From contig NZ_SOMG01000023.1 in the NCBI RefSeq assembly GCF_004402045.1, positions 62,001 through 126,000 on the forward strand: 64,000 bases of DNA. The letters run 5' to 3'. The position numbers and the translations under genes are program-made. The notes beneath the pieces were generated by a model that searched no databases, had not been told where the DNA came from, and worked only from the letters and a program-made list of their open reading frames with translations. The stretch is from Lelliottia nimipressuralis (GTDB lineage Bacteria; Pseudomonadota; Gammaproteobacteria; Enterobacterales; Enterobacteriaceae). How positions within the stretch are numbered: position 1 is the stretch's first letter; each line of letters begins with the position of its first letter. Positions 27,682 through 37,830 of the stretch are shown one piece after another.

Positions 27682-30600
27682 GTTTATGGAAGAAGATAAG
27701 CCTCGGGGTGCTGATTTTTATCGTGCTGCTGCTCGGTACGGTGGCGTTTCTGGTGGGAACGACGACCGGGCTGCATCTGCTGTTTAACGCCGCGAACCGC
27801 TGGGTGCCCGGGTTGGAAATCGGCCAGGTCACAGGTGGCTGGCGCGACCTGCGCCTGAAAAACATCCGCTATGAACAGCCGGGCGTGGCGGTAAACGCCG
27901 GCGAATTCCACCTCGCGGTGAAGCTGGGCTGCCTGCGCGACAGTAAGCTCTGCGTCAACGATCTGTCGCTAAAAGATGTCAACGTGGCGATAGATTCGAA
28001 AAAAATGCCGAAGTCTGCGCCGGTTGAGGAAGAGGACAGCGGCCCGCTGAATCTCTCCACCCCGTACCCGATTGCGCTTTATCGCGTGGCGCTGGATAAC
28101 GTCAATATCAAAATCGACGACACCACCGTGTCGGTGATGGATTTCACCTCCGGCCTGCGCTGGCAGGAGAAAAACCTCACCCTGACGCCGACGTCGCTGC
28201 AGGGCTTACTGATCGCGCTGCCAAAAGTGGCGGACGTGGCGCAGGAAGAGATCGTCGAGCCGAAGATCCAGAACCCGCAGCCGGAAGAAAAGCCGCTGGG
28301 CGAAACGCTGAAAGACCTCTTCTCGAAGCCTGTCCTGCCGGAGATGACCGACGTTCATCTGCCGCTGAATCTCAACATTGAGGAATTCAAAGGCGAGCAG
28401 CTGCGTCTGACCGGCGATACCGATCTGACGGTCTACACTATGCTGCTGAAAGTCAGCAGCATTGACGGCAACATGAAGCTCGACGCGCTGGATATCGACA
28501 CCAATCAGGGCTCGGTTAACGCGTCAGGGAATGCCCTGCTGCGCGACAACTGGCCGGTGGACATCACGCTGAACAGCGCGCTTAACATCGACCCCCTGAA
28601 AGGCGAAAAGGTGAAGGTCAAAGTGGGCGGGGCGCTGCGCGAGAAGCTGGACGTCGGCGTGAATCTTTCCGGCCCGGTGGACATGGTTCTGCGTGCGCAA
28701 ACCCAACTGGCGGAAGCCGGGCTACCGCTTAATGTTGAGGTTGTCAGCAAGCAGCTTTCCTGGCCGTTCACCGGCGAAAAGCAGTTCCAGGCCGATGACC
28801 TGAAGCTGAAGCTGAGCGGCAAGATGACCGATTACACGCTCTCGTTCCGCACCGCGGTGAAGGGGCAGGGCGTGCCGCCTGCGAACATCACGCTGGATGC
28901 GAAGGGCAACGAACAGCAGGTCAACCTCGACAAGCTGACCGTCGCGGCGCTGGAAGGTAAAACCGAGCTGACCGCGCTGCTCGACTGGCAGCAGGCGATC
29001 AGCTGGCGCGGCGAGCTTAAGCTGACGGGCATTAACACCGCCAAAGAGGTGCCGGACTGGCCGTCAAAACTGGATGGCCTGATCAAGACCCGCGGCAGCC
29101 TGTACGGCGGGACATGGCAGATGGACGTGCCGGAAATTAAGCTCACCGGTAACGTGAAGCAGAACAAGGTCAACGTTGAAGGCTCGGTCAAAGGCAACAG
29201 CTATCTGCAGTGGACGATCCCGGGCCTGCACGTGGCGCTGGGTCGCAATACGGCGGATATCAAAGGCGAGCTGGGGGTGAAAGATCTCAATCTGGATGCC
29301 ACCATTGACGCCCCGAACCTGGATAACGCCCTGCCGGGTCTTGGCGGTACGGCGAAAGGGTTAGTGAAAGTGCGCGGCACGGTAGACGCGCCGCAGCTGC
29401 TGGCGGATATCACCGCCAATAACCTGCGCTGGCAGGAACTGAGCGTTGCCCGCGTCCGCGTGGAAGGGGATGTGAAATCCACCGATCAGATCGGTGGTAA
29501 CCTGAACCTGCGCGTGGAGCGTATTTCTCAGCCGGACGTCAACATTAACCTGGTTACTCTGGACGCTAAAGGGAACGAGAAGCAGCACGACCTGCAACTG
29601 CGCGTTCAGGGCGAGCCGGTCTCCGGCCAGCTTCACCTGACCGGCAGCTTCGACCGCAAAGAAGAACGCTGGAAAGGGACGCTGGATAACACCCGCTTCA
29701 ACACCCCGGTTGGGCCGCTGGCGCTGTCACGCTCCATCGCGCTGGACTACCGCAACGCCGAGCAGAAGATCAGCATTGGGCCACACTGCTGGACTAACCC
29801 GAATGCGGAACTGTGCGTACCGCAGACCATCGATGCGGGTGCCGAAGGGCGCGCGCAGATCAACCTCAATCGCTTCGATCTGGCAATGCTGAAACCGTTT
29901 ATGCCGGATACCACGCAGGCCAGCGGCGTCTTCAGCGGGAAGGCCGATGTGGCCTGGGACACCACTAAAGAGGGGCTGCCGCAGGGCAGCGTCACGCTTT
30001 CCGGGCGTAACGTGAAGGTGACGCAGGAGGTCAACGATGCGCCGCTGCCGGTGGCATTCGACACCCTGAACCTGAGCGCGGACCTGCATAACAACCGTGC
30101 GGAGCTGGGGTGGCTTATCCGTCTGACCAACAACGGCCAGCTGGACGGGCAGGTACAGATTACCGACCCGCAGGGACGGCGTAATCTGGGCGGCAACGTC
30201 AACATCCGTAACTTCAACCTGGCGATGGTGAACCCGATTTTCGCGCGCGGGGAAAAAGCCGAGGGTATGCTCAACGCCAACCTGCGCCTGGCCGGCAACG
30301 CGCAAAGCCCGCAGCTGTTCGGTCAGTTGCGGCTCAGCGGCGTAGATATTGACGGCAACTTTATGCCGTTTGACATGCAGCCCAGCCAGATCGCGATGAA
30401 CTTCAACGGCATGAGCTCGACGCTGAGCGGCTCGGTATTAACACAACAAGGGCAAATCAACCTCAGCGGCGACGCGGACTGGAGCCAGCTCGATAACTGG
30501 CGCGCTCGTATTGCCGCGAAAGGCAGTAAGGTGCGCATCACCGTACCGCCAATGGTGCGTCTGGATGTCTCGCCAGATGTGGTCTTTGAAGCCACGCCAA

Positions 30601-31454
30601 GCCTCTTTACGCTTGACGGACGCGTCGACGTGCCGTGGGCGCGCATCGTGGTCCACGACGTGCCGGAAAGTGCGGTCGGCGTCTCAAGCGATGAAGTTAT
30701 GCTCAATGAAAATCTGAAACCTGTCGAACAGAAGAGCGCAGGCATACCGATTAATAGTAACCTTATCGTGCACGTGGGAAATAACGTGCGGCTGGATGCG
30801 TTTGGGCTGAAGGCGAGGCTTACGGGCGACCTGAAAGTGGCGCAGGATAAACAAGGGCTTGGCCTGAACGGGCAAATCAATATTCCTGAAGGGCGTTTCC
30901 ACGCCTATGGTCAGGATCTGATTGTCCGCAAAGGCGAGCTGTTGTTCTCCGGTCCACCGGATCAACCCCTGTTGAACATCGAAGCGATTCGTAACCCGGA
31001 AGCGACGGAAAACGACGTTATTGCTGGCGTACGCGTCACCGGCTCCGCCGACGAACCGAAGGCGGAGATCTTCTCTGACCCGGCCATGTCGCAGCAGGAA
31101 GCCCTCTCTTACCTGCTGCGTGGACAAGGTCTGGACAGCGGTCAGAGCGACAGTGCGGCGATGACCTCGATGTTAGTGGGTCTGGGGGTTGCACAAAGTG
31201 GGCAGGTTGTGGGTAAAATCGGCGAGACGTTCGGCGTAAGTAATCTGGCGCTGGACACCCAGGGCGTGGGTGACTCCTCGCAGGTGGTGGTCAGCGGCTA
31301 TGTACTGCCGGGTCTGCAGGTAAAATATGGTGTGGGGATCTTTGACTCACTGGCAACACTCACGTTACGCTATCGCCTGATGCCTAAGCTATATCTGGAA
31401 GCAGTGTCCGGCATAGACCAGGCACTTGATCTGCTCTATCAGTTTGAGTTTTAG
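27678..31454 (+). CDS. tamB: Translocation and assembly module inner-membrane protein TamB
   Basis: 1258 residues, the E. coli size. A signal anchor (about residues 8-30, [21 protein letters not shown]) is followed by a very long periplasmic region of beta-strand repeats forming a hydrophobic groove, and the C-terminal DUF490/TamB domain (about 920-1258) that contacts TamA. AsmA-like lipid-transfer bridge protein. The ATGA overlap with tamA indicates translational coupling; ytfP follows 2 bases later. Confidence 0.96.
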   Translation: MSLWKKISLGVLIFIVLLLGTVAFLVGTTTGLHLLFNAANRWVPGLEIGQVTGGWRDLRLKNIRYEQPGVAVNAGEFHLAVKLGCLRDSKLCVNDLSLKDVNVAIDSKKMPKSAPVEEEDSGPLNLSTPYPIALYRVALDNVNIKIDDTTVSVMDFTSGLRWQEKNLTLTPTSLQGLLIALPKVADVAQEEIVEPKIQNPQPEEKPLGETLKDLFSKPVLPEMTDVHLPLNLNIEEFKGEQLRLTGDTDLTVYTMLLKVSSIDGNMKLDALDIDTNQGSVNASGNALLRDNWPVDITLNSALNIDPLKGEKVKVKVGGALREKLDVGVNLSGPVDMVLRAQTQLAEAGLPLNVEVVSKQLSWPFTGEKQFQADDLKLKLSGKMTDYTLSFRTAVKGQGVPPANITLDAKGNEQQVNLDKLTVAALEGKTELTALLDWQQAISWRGELKLTGINTAKEVPDWPSKLDGLIKTRGSLYGGTWQMDVPEIKLTGNVKQNKVNVEGSVKGNSYLQWTIPGLHVALGRNTADIKGELGVKDLNLDATIDAPNLDNALPGLGGTAKGLVKVRGTVDAPQLLADITANNLRWQELSVARVRVEGDVKSTDQIGGNLNLRVERISQPDVNINLVTLDAKGNEKQHDLQLRVQGEPVSGQLHLTGSFDRKEERWKGTLDNTRFNTPVGPLALSRSIALDYRNAEQKISIGPHCWTNPNAELCVPQTIDAGAEGRAQINLNRFDLAMLKPFMPDTTQASGVFSGKADVAWDTTKEGLPQGSVTLSGRNVKVTQEVNDAPLPVAFDTLNLSADLHNNRAELGWLIRLTNNGQLDGQVQITDPQGRRNLGGNVNIRNFNLAMVNPIFARGEKAEGMLNANLRLAGNAQSPQLFGQLRLSGVDIDGNFMPFDMQPSQIAMNFNGMSSTLSGSVLTQQGQINLSGDADWSQLDNWRARIAAKGSKVRITVPPMVRLDVSPDVVFEATPSLFTLDGRVDVPWARIVVHDVPESAVGVSSDEVMLNENLKPVEQKSAGIPINSNLIVHVGNNVRLDAFGLKARLTGDLKVAQDKQGLGLNGQINIPEGRFHAYGQDLIVRKGELLFSGPPDQPLLNIEAIRNPEATENDVIAGVRVTGSADEPKAEIFSDPAMSQQEALSYLLRGQGLDSGQSDSAAMTSMLVGLGVAQSGQVVGKIGETFGVSNLALDTQGVGDSSQVVVSGYVLPGLQVKYGVGIFDSLATLTLRYRLMPKLYLEAVSGIDQALDLLYQFEF

Positions 31455-31456
31455 CA

Positions 31457-31801
31457 ATGCGAATATTTGTCTACGGCAGTTTAAGAACCAGGCAAGGCAA
31501 CAGTCACTGGATGACCAATGCCCTGCTGCTGGGGAATTACAATATCGAAAACTACCAGTTGTACAGCCTGGGCCACTATCCAGGCGCGGTTCCCGGGGAG
31601 GGAACGGTACAGGGGGAGGTTTATCGTATTGATAACGCGACACTTGCCGAACTTGATGCCTTGCGCACCAGGGGCGGTGAATACGCGCGCCAGTTGATCC
31701 AGACGCCGTACGGAAGTGCGTGGATGTACGTCTACCAGCGTCCGGTCGAAGGGTTAACGCGGATTGTAAGTGGTAACTGGTTAGACAGAGACCAGTACTG
31801 A
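31457..31801 (+). CDS. ytfP: Gamma-glutamylcyclotransferase-like protein YtfP
   Basis: 114 residues with the GGCT-fold start MRIFVYGSLRTRQGNSHWM (the YGSL motif binds the gamma-glutamyl group) and a later conserved DALRTRGGEYARQLI. E. coli YtfP has the cyclotransferase fold, but its physiological substrate is uncertain. It begins 2 bases after tamB and closes the tamA-tamB-ytfP operon. Confidence 0.9.
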   Translation: MRIFVYGSLRTRQGNSHWMTNALLLGNYNIENYQLYSLGHYPGAVPGEGTVQGEVYRIDNATLAELDALRTRGGEYARQLIQTPYGSAWMYVYQRPVEGLTRIVSGNWLDRDQY

Positions 31802-31802
31802 A

Positions 31803-31838
31803 AAAAACAACGCCACCGTGAGGTGGCGTTGTTTTTTT
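31803..31838 (+). terminator. Terminator of the tamA-tamB-ytfP operon
   Basis: A stem ACAACGCCACC/GGTGGCGTTGT with a GTGA loop and eight T, directly after the ytfP stop. Runs of A before and T after make it able to work on both strands; the next gene ends from the opposite side at 31846. Confidence 0.9.
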
Positions 31839-31845
31839 TGTTCCT

Positions 31846-32169
31846 TCAACTCTCTTCTGTATCCCGGCTTTGGGTTAAAAACAGAGGAACGAACAGCATG
31901 ATGTACGGGGCAATAAGCCATAACAAACACAGGGCGCGTGAACGGCCATAGTAGTTTATGCACCGCGTATTGCTTGAAATGACGGGCAGGAAAAACAGTA
32001 AAAACAGCAGAATCGCATAATCGCTTCGATAAGGGATCCATAAGTAAAACAAAAACCAGGCGAGCTGGAATGTCATGATGCAGAGATACTGCCATTTGCT
32101 GTCTTTACCGTAACAGTCAAACGCCTTTATGTAGCCCATTTTTATGCTTTGAAGAAAGAAACTTAGCAT
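31846..32169 (-). CDS. Small membrane protein, unknown function (third gene of accessory trio)
   Basis: Up to 107 residues; an internal start at 32139 (MGYIKAFDCYGKDSK) is possible, giving 97. Three hydrophobic stretches and a short soluble tail (SRDTEES). The spacing and the SNTRCINYYGRSRALCLLWLIAPY stretch are reminiscent of DUF805-type proteins, but the match is weak. It overlaps the preceding gene by 53 bases (23 with the shorter start). AT-rich, unlike the flanking core genes. No function can be assigned. Confidence 0.6.
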   Translation of the reverse strand: MLSFFLQSIKMGYIKAFDCYGKDSKWQYLCIMTFQLAWFLFYLWIPYRSDYAILLFLLFFLPVISSNTRCINYYGRSRALCLLWLIAPYIMLFVPLFLTQSRDTEES

Positions 32170-32587
32170 GTATAACGCTCACGATCGCGACGGTCAGGAG
32201 TGTGCTCGTCAGCAACGCCCCTAAAAAATAGCTGTGGGTGATATCAGTAGCACCCGAGCCTAAAGTATGCAATTTACTATATCCTCTATCTACTGCAACA
32301 AAAAGCGTATATAGCCCGATGTTAATACAGAACTGAAGCAGACAAGAAGTGACAATATTCCTTGGGATTCTTTTTAATAGAGTGAGTAACGCATAAATAA
32401 TACTTGCTGATAGAGCGAAGTAAAGCCCGTTAAATAAACTAGATAGTAAGGAGCTGTTTAATTCGCTGAATATTAAATTATCGCTTCCATAGTACCATGA
32501 CAGATATTCAACATACGTACCTCTGCCAAATATAAAGGAGGCAATAATAAGGACGAATAGACTCACGATATGGTTTTTCTTACTCAT
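32117..32587 (-). CDS. Membrane protein, unknown function (second gene of accessory trio)
   Basis: 156 residues with about four hydrophobic segments (IVSLFVLIIASFIFG, SLFNGLYFALSASIIYALL, IVTSCLLQFCINIGLYTLF, SYFLGALLTSTLLTVAIVSVI) and a basic C-terminal tail. It starts with an ATGA overlap on the first gene, so the two are coupled. It could be an immunity or anchoring partner for the soluble first protein (inference). I recognise no family. Confidence 0.65.
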   Translation of the reverse strand: MSKKNHIVSLFVLIIASFIFGRGTYVEYLSWYYGSDNLIFSELNSSLLSSLFNGLYFALSASIIYALLTLLKRIPRNIVTSCLLQFCINIGLYTLFVAVDRGYSKLHTLGSGATDITHSYFLGALLTSTLLTVAIVSVIHAKFLSSKHKNGLHKGV

Positions 32588-33168
32588 AATTTTGCTCCCT
32601 TAGATAGCAGCTCCTTCATCGTTTTACTGGCTTCTAGCTGATCTTTGATTATGGCAAGGTCACGAGTATTGTGGTTATATTTTGCAATAGCGGTTGGCGT
32701 ACCTTTACCACCATTGTCCATAAAGAAGACAATATCCTTACGACCATAAAGAAGAACTTGTGGGATAGGATCTCGCCCATAACTCACCGCCTGCGGCAGG
32801 GAGTGGATAGACTCTGTCGTGAGGAACCGAGGAATATTTTCATGCTCAATATTACCTAAAGGTGTTGTGGCAACAAGAGAGCCAATAAAATCGGTCGTAT
32901 ACACTAACGCATCTGTATCTTTGGTCGTTACTTTTGAACCCGTAATATATTTTATCTGTTGCCAAAGGGTAATATCTTTAGGGATAACCTTAACGCCATC
33001 CATAAACATATCTTGCTTGCGTTTTAGCTGAATGACAGTACGGTGCACCTGTGTCATAGAGGGGCTGATTTCCCCAATAGAAGGCATAAGACCATCGCGA
33101 GAATAAAGCCGTTCAATGATAAAATAAATCCCTGTTGGGCGGGCAACATCAATGTTAATGGATGACAT
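32584..33168 (-). CDS. Soluble protein, unknown function (first gene of accessory trio)
   Basis: 194 residues from the ATG at 33168, preceded by AGGA. No signal peptide or membrane span. The sequence begins MSSINIDVARPTGIYFIIE, with a middle rich in Thr, Lys and Asp and a Lys-rich end. I do not recognise it. In E. coli K-12 the same junction (ytfP-ppa) carries the chpS-chpB toxin-antitoxin pair, so this position accepts foreign modules. A toxin or effector with membrane partners is one guess; nothing in the sequence proves it. Confidence 0.65.
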   Translation of the reverse strand: MSSINIDVARPTGIYFIIERLYSRDGLMPSIGEISPSMTQVHRTVIQLKRKQDMFMDGVKVIPKDITLWQQIKYITGSKVTTKDTDALVYTTDFIGSLVATTPLGNIEHENIPRFLTTESIHSLPQAVSYGRDPIPQVLLYGRKDIVFFMDNGGKGTPTAIAKYNHNTRDLAIIKDQLEASKTMKELLSKGAKL

Positions 33169-33344
33169 AAGAATCCTATAATGAGTGGGGATTAATGTTC
33201 ATCATGACAGTATGTTGTGAACAGCCAGGCTATTCAACCACTCCCACCATAAATGATAGGGTGTCTTTTCTGTTTTTAATATCCAAATCAAAAAGAATGG
33301 GATTTATCTTAAATAATCCGTTTGTGCCGATTTTAACCAAAGAA

Positions 33345-33372
33345 ATAAAAAAGCCCCGACCAGCGGGGCTTT
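33345..33372 (-). terminator. Rho-independent terminator of ppa
   Basis: On the minus strand the stem AAGCCCC/GGGGCTT with a 7-base loop is followed by six T. It begins 18 bases after the ppa stop. The 33169-33344 stretch beyond it holds only the AT-rich leader of the accessory trio. Confidence 0.9.
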
Positions 33373-33390
33373 ATCGACAGGCAGTAAGAA

Positions 33391-33921
33391 TTACTTCTTA
33401 GCCGCGCGTTCGAAAGAGGCGATGATTTCTGCTTTCGCCGCTTCTGCGTTGTCCCAACCGTCAACTTTAACCCACTTGCCTTTTTCGAGGTCTTTGTAGT
33501 GCTCGAAGAAGTGAGTGATCTGCGCTTTCAGCAGCTCTGGCAGGTCGTTCACATCTTTGATGTGATCGTATTCTTTGCTCAGCTTGGTGTGTGGTACCGC
33601 AACCAGCTTCGCATCTTCACCGGATTCGTCGGTCATTTTCAGCACGCCAACTGGACGGCAGCGAATGACGGAGCCTGGCTCCAGTGGGTATGGCGTTGGG
33701 ACCAGCACGTCAACCGGGTCACCGTCCAGAGACAGGGTGTGGTTGATATAACCGTAGTTGCACGGATAGAACATCGCAGTAGACATGAAACGGTCTACGA
33801 ACAGGGCGCCGCTCTCTTTGTCCACTTCGTATTTGATAGGATCTGCGTTAGCCGGGATTTCGATAACTACGTAGATGTCTTCTGGCAGTTCTTTACCCGC
33901 TGGGACGTTGAGTAAGCTCAT
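33391..33921 (-). CDS. ppa: Inorganic pyrophosphatase
   Basis: 176 residues from the ATG at 33921, equal to E. coli PPase; the frame is open 50 codons further upstream but those codons are in the promoter region. The family signature is [10 protein letters not shown] (about residues 66-75), whose Asp residues bind Mg ions. It hydrolyses pyrophosphate to two phosphates and drives biosynthetic reactions; an essential cytoplasmic enzyme. Monocistronic, divergent from ytfQ. Confidence 0.97.
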   Translation of the reverse strand: MSLLNVPAGKELPEDIYVVIEIPANADPIKYEVDKESGALFVDRFMSTAMFYPCNYGYINHTLSLDGDPVDVLVPTPYPLEPGSVIRCRPVGVLKMTDESGEDAKLVAVPHTKLSKEYDHIKDVNDLPELLKAQITHFFEHYKDLEKGKWVKVDGWDNAEAAKAEIIASFERAAKK

Positions 33922-34138
33922 GTCGGTGTCCTTTAAAATGGATGGTAAACAAGTGGCAGGTATTATAGCCAACTCGCGCTGAATGTCTCCGCCTGTTTTC
34001 GCTTTCTCTCCCCGCTTTCTCCACTTTTCAGACCGATTCCATGACAGAAAAATCCATAAACTCAGCCGCATTTTTCATGGCGAAATGAAAGCGATTACAA
34101 ACTTGTGATTAACGTTTTATTCACTTTTCTGAAGTGTG

Positions 34139-34176
34139 ATGTAACGCAATTCGTTACATATTTCATGGGCTATAGT
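34139..34176 (+). promoter_or_regulatory. ytfQ promoter region with 8-bp inverted repeat operator
   Basis: ATGTAACG and CGTTACAT (34139-34146, 34152-34159) are perfect reverse complements around CAATT. A -10 TATAGT (34171-34176) follows, with no good -35, so the palindrome covers the -35 area. TGTGA at 34135-34139 is half of a CRP site overlapping the left arm. The palindrome's regulator is not identified. Confidence 0.5.
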
Positions 34177-34230
34177 CATTCCGCAGAACATCTTTTAACC
34201 AACAATAACTCACCCTACGAGGACGTTCAT

Positions 34231-35187
34231 ATGTGGAAGCGCTTACTCCTGGTCACAGCAGTTTCGGCAGCCATGTCGTCTATGGCGATGGCCGCTCCCT
34301 TAACCGTAGGTTTTTCGCAAGTCGGCTCTGAATCTGGCTGGCGAGCGGCAGAAACCAACGTGGCGAAAAGCGAGGCCCAGAAACGCGGCATCACCCTGAA
34401 AATCGCCGATGGTCAGCAAAAACAAGAGAACCAAATCAAAGCCGTACGCTCCTTTATCGCCCAGGGCGTAGATGCCATCTTTATTGCACCCGTCGTGGCG
34501 ACCGGCTGGGAACCCGTCCTGAAGGAAGCGAAAGACGCTGAGATCCCGGTCTTCCTGCTCGACCGTTCCATCGACGTCAAAGACAAATCCCTCTATATGA
34601 CCACCGTCACTGCCAACAACGTTCTTGAAGGACAATTGATTGGTGACTGGCTGGTGAAACAGGTCAATGGCAAGCCGTGTAACGTGGTTGAGCTGCAGGG
34701 GACCGTCGGGGCGAGCGTGGCCATCGACCGTAAAAAAGGTTTTGCTGAGGCCATCGCGAAAGCGCCAAACATCAAGATTATCCGCTCTCAGTCCGGCGAC
34801 TTTACCCGTAGTAAAGGTAAAGAGGTTATGGAGAGCTTCATCAAGGCTGAAAACAACGGCAAAAACATCTGCATGGTTTACGCCCATAACGATGACATGG
34901 TGATCGGTGCGATTCAGGCGATTAAAGAAGCGGGCCTGAAGCCGGGCAAAGAAATCCTCACCGGCTCTATCGACGGCGTGCCTGACATCTATAAAGCGAT
35001 GATCGACGGCGAAGCCAACGCCAGCGTGGAACTGACGCCAAATATGGCCGGCCCGGCATTCGATGCGCTGGAGAAATTCAAGAAAGACGGCACGATGCCT
35101 GAGAAGGTGACGGTCACCAAATCTACGCTCTACCTGCCGGATACGGCGAAAGAAGAGTTAGAGAAGAAGAAAAATATGGGCTACTGA
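34231..35187 (+). CDS. ytfQ: Galactofuranose ABC transporter, periplasmic binding protein YtfQ
   Basis: 318 residues from the ATG at 34231, preceded by GAGGACG, as in E. coli; the signal peptide is about 1-21. The mature part is a type-I ribose/xylose-like sugar-binding protein (VGFSQVGSESGWRAAET, GQQKQENQIKAVRSFIAQGVDAIFIAPV). E. coli YtfQ binds galactofuranose. It is the first gene of ytfQ-ytfR-ytfT-yjfF. The 104-base gap to ytfR contains a REP pair, which often lowers downstream expression relative to the binding protein. Confidence 0.95.
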   Translation: MWKRLLLVTAVSAAMSSMAMAAPLTVGFSQVGSESGWRAAETNVAKSEAQKRGITLKIADGQQKQENQIKAVRSFIAQGVDAIFIAPVVATGWEPVLKEAKDAEIPVFLLDRSIDVKDKSLYMTTVTANNVLEGQLIGDWLVKQVNGKPCNVVELQGTVGASVAIDRKKGFAEAIAKAPNIKIIRSQSGDFTRSKGKEVMESFIKAENNGKNICMVYAHNDDMVIGAIQAIKEAGLKPGKEILTGSIDGVPDIYKAMIDGEANASVELTPNMAGPAFDALEKFKKDGTMPEKVTVTKSTLYLPDTAKEELEKKKNMGY

Positions 35188-35199
35188 TCCAGTGAAATT

Positions 35200-35272
35200 G
35201 CCGGGTGGCGCTGCGCTTACCCGGCCTACGATACGCTCTTTTGTAGGCCGGATAAGCGTAGCGCCATCCGGC
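35200..35272. repeat. REP pair inside the ytfQRT-yjfF operon
   Basis: Two inverted REP palindromes (35200-35225 and 35242-35272) fill the ytfQ-ytfR gap. Such elements stabilise the upstream mRNA by blocking 3' exonucleases, which would favour the abundant binding protein. Confidence 0.85.
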
Positions 35273-35291
35273 TTGATGCAGGGGGAAAACC

Positions 35292-36794
35292 ATGACCACT
35301 GAACAACACCAGGAAATCCTCCGCACAGAGGGCTTGAGTAAATTCTTTCCCGGCGTAAAAGCGCTGGATAACGTTGATTTCACCCTGCGGCGCGGTGAAA
35401 TCATGGCGCTGCTGGGCGAGAACGGCGCGGGGAAATCGACGCTGATCAAAGCGCTGACCGGCGTTTATCACGCCGATCGCGGCACTATCTGGCTGGAAGG
35501 TCAGGCCATTTCGCCAAAAAATACCGCCCATGCCCAACAGCTGGGGATCGGAACGGTATACCAGGAAGTGAACCTGCTGCCGAACATGTCAGTGGCGGAT
35601 AACCTGTTTATTGGCCGTGAGCCACGCCGCTTTGGCCTGCTGCGGCGCAAAGAGATGGAGACACGGGCGACAACGCTGATGGAATCGTACGGCTTCTCCC
35701 TCGACGTCCGCGAGCCGCTGAACCGCTTTTCCGTCGCCATGCAGCAGATCGTCGCGATTTGTCGCGCGATCGATCTCTCTGCGAAGGTGTTGATTCTTGA
35801 CGAGCCCACCGCCAGCCTCGATACCCAGGAAGTGGAGATGCTCTTTACCCTGATGCGCCAGCTGCGCGATCGGGGCGTCAGCCTGATCTTCGTCACGCAC
35901 TTCCTCGATCAGGTGTATGAGGTGAGCGATCGCATTACGGTGCTACGCAACGGCAGTTTTGTCGGCTGCCGTGAAACCCGAGAGCTGCCGCAGATCGAGC
36001 TGGTCAAAATGATGCTGGGTCGCGAGCTCGAAACCAACGCCCTTCAGCGCGCAGGCCGCACGCTGCTGAGTGATAAACCGGTCGCTGCCTTCAGCGATTA
36101 CGGCAAAAAAGGGGTCATTTCGCCGTTTAACCTGGAAGTGCGGCCCGGTGAAATTGTCGGTCTGGCGGGCCTGTTAGGCTCCGGTCGAACCGAAACTGCC
36201 GAGGTGATCTTCGGGATCAAGCCCGCGGACAGCGGCAGCGCGTGGATCAAGGGCAAACCGCAAACCTTGCGATCGCCGCATCAGGCCTCCTGCCTGGGGG
36301 TGGGCTTCTGCCCGGAAGACAGGAAAACGGATGGCATCATTGCCGCGGCCTCGGTGCGGGAAAACATCATTCTGGCGCTACAGGCGCAGCGCGGCTGGCT
36401 AAGGCCGATCCCACGCAAAGAGCAAAACGCCATTGCCGAGCGCTTTATCCGCCAGCTCGGCATCCGCACCCCGAGCGCGGAACAGCCCATTGAATTTCTC
36501 TCCGGCGGTAACCAGCAGAAAGTGCTGCTGTCACGCTGGCTGCTGACCAAACCCCAGTTCCTGATCCTCGACGAACCGACCCGCGGCATTGACGTGGGGG
36601 CGCACGCCGAAATTATTCGCCTTATCGAAACCCTGTGTGCGGACGGGCTGGCGCTGCTGGTCATTTCGTCTGAGCTGGAAGAGCTGGTGGGCTATGCCGA
36701 TCGCGTCATCATTATGCGCGATCGCAAACAGGTGGCAGAGATCCCGCTGGATAAGCTGTCCGTTCCGGCAATCATGAATGCCATCGCGGCATAA
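35292..36794 (+). CDS. ytfR: Galactofuranose ABC transporter, ATP-binding protein YtfR
   Basis: 500 residues with two ABC domains, the usual arrangement for sugar importers of the ribose type. Domain 1 has Walker A GENGAGKST (about residues 42-50) and Walker B LILDEPTASLD. Domain 2 has the degenerate GLLGSGRTE Walker A, the intact LSGGNQQKVLLSRWL signature and Walker B LILDEPTRGID. It energises import through YtfT/YjfF. Same length as in E. coli. Confidence 0.96.
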   Translation: MTTEQHQEILRTEGLSKFFPGVKALDNVDFTLRRGEIMALLGENGAGKSTLIKALTGVYHADRGTIWLEGQAISPKNTAHAQQLGIGTVYQEVNLLPNMSVADNLFIGREPRRFGLLRRKEMETRATTLMESYGFSLDVREPLNRFSVAMQQIVAICRAIDLSAKVLILDEPTASLDTQEVEMLFTLMRQLRDRGVSLIFVTHFLDQVYEVSDRITVLRNGSFVGCRETRELPQIELVKMMLGRELETNALQRAGRTLLSDKPVAAFSDYGKKGVISPFNLEVRPGEIVGLAGLLGSGRTETAEVIFGIKPADSGSAWIKGKPQTLRSPHQASCLGVGFCPEDRKTDGIIAAASVRENIILALQAQRGWLRPIPRKEQNAIAERFIRQLGIRTPSAEQPIEFLSGGNQQKVLLSRWLLTKPQFLILDEPTRGIDVGAHAEIIRLIETLCADGLALLVISSELEELVGYADRVIIMRDRKQVAEIPLDKLSVPAIMNAIAA

Positions 36795-36804
36795 GGAGTG
36801 AATC

Positions 36805-37830
36805 GTGATGCCCCGTTCGCTTTCGCAAACCGGTGAGACAAAGCGCCGCTTTAGCTGGCCAACCGGCACGCCGCAAATCGCGGCGCTGCTGGTGGTACTG
36901 CTGGTAGATAGCCTGGTCGCGCCGCATTTCTTCCAGATTATTGTTCAGGATGGCCGCCTGTTTGGCAGCCCGATTGACATTTTAAACCGTGCCGCGCCCG
37001 TGGCGCTGCTGGCCATTGGGATGACGCTGGTTATCGCCACCGGCGGGATTGACCTCTCCGTCGGTGCGGTGATGGCCATTGCCGGGGCCACGGCAGCCTC
37101 AATGACCGTGGCCGGGCACAGTCTGCCCGTCGTTCTGCTGGCGGCATTAGGCACCGGCGTGCTGGCAGGATTATGGAACGGCATTCTGGTGGCGGTGCTG
37201 AAAATCCAGCCTTTTGTCGCCACCCTGATTTTAATGGTGGCCGGACGCGGCGTGGCGCAGCTCATTACCTCCGGTCAGATTGTCACCTTCAACTCGCCGA
37301 GCCTGGCGTGGCTGGGCAGCGGCAAGCTGTTTTTCTTCCCCACGCCGGTCATCATTGCCCTGGTAACGTTAGTGGTGTTCTGGCTCTTCACCCGCAAAAC
37401 GGCGCTGGGGATGTTCATTGAAGCCGTCGGGATCAATATTCGTGCGGCACGCAACGCCGGGGTCAACACGCGGCTGATGGTCATGCTGACCTACGTGCTG
37501 AGCGGCGTGTGCGCCGCCATCGCCGGGGTCATTGTCGCGGCGGATATCCGCGGGGCCGACGCCAACAACGCGGGACTCTGGCTGGAGCTGGACGCGATCC
37601 TGGCGGTGGTGATCGGCGGCGGGTCGCTGATGGGCGGGCGCTTTAACCTGCTGCTCTCGGTGATTGGCGCGCTGATCATTCAGGGAATGAACACCGGGAT
37701 CCTGCTCTCCGGTTTTCAGCCGGAACTCAACCAGGTGGTGAAAGCCGTGGTTGTGCTCTGCGTGCTGATCGTCCAGTCACCGCGCTTTGTCAGCATCATT
37801 AAGGGGATCCGTGGCCATGATAAAACGTAA
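36805..37830 (+). CDS. ytfT: Galactofuranose ABC transporter, permease YtfT
   Basis: 341 residues starting at GTG 36805 or the adjacent ATG 36808; AAGGAG precedes both and the E. coli protein also begins MM. An RbsC-type permease with about 8-10 spans and the conserved RAAPVALLAIGMTLVIATGGIDLSVGA motif region (residues about 62-88, given here in part). It pairs with YjfF to form a hetero-dimeric pore. The end overlaps the yjfF start by 14 bases. Confidence 0.94.
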   Translation: MMPRSLSQTGETKRRFSWPTGTPQIAALLVVLLVDSLVAPHFFQIIVQDGRLFGSPIDILNRAAPVALLAIGMTLVIATGGIDLSVGAVMAIAGATAASMTVAGHSLPVVLLAALGTGVLAGLWNGILVAVLKIQPFVATLILMVAGRGVAQLITSGQIVTFNSPSLAWLGSGKLFFFPTPVIIALVTLVVFWLFTRKTALGMFIEAVGINIRAARNAGVNTRLMVMLTYVLSGVCAAIAGVIVAADIRGADANNAGLWLELDAILAVVIGGGSLMGGRFNLLLSVIGALIIQGMNTGILLSGFQPELNQVVKAVVVLCVLIVQSPRFVSIIKGIRGHDKT

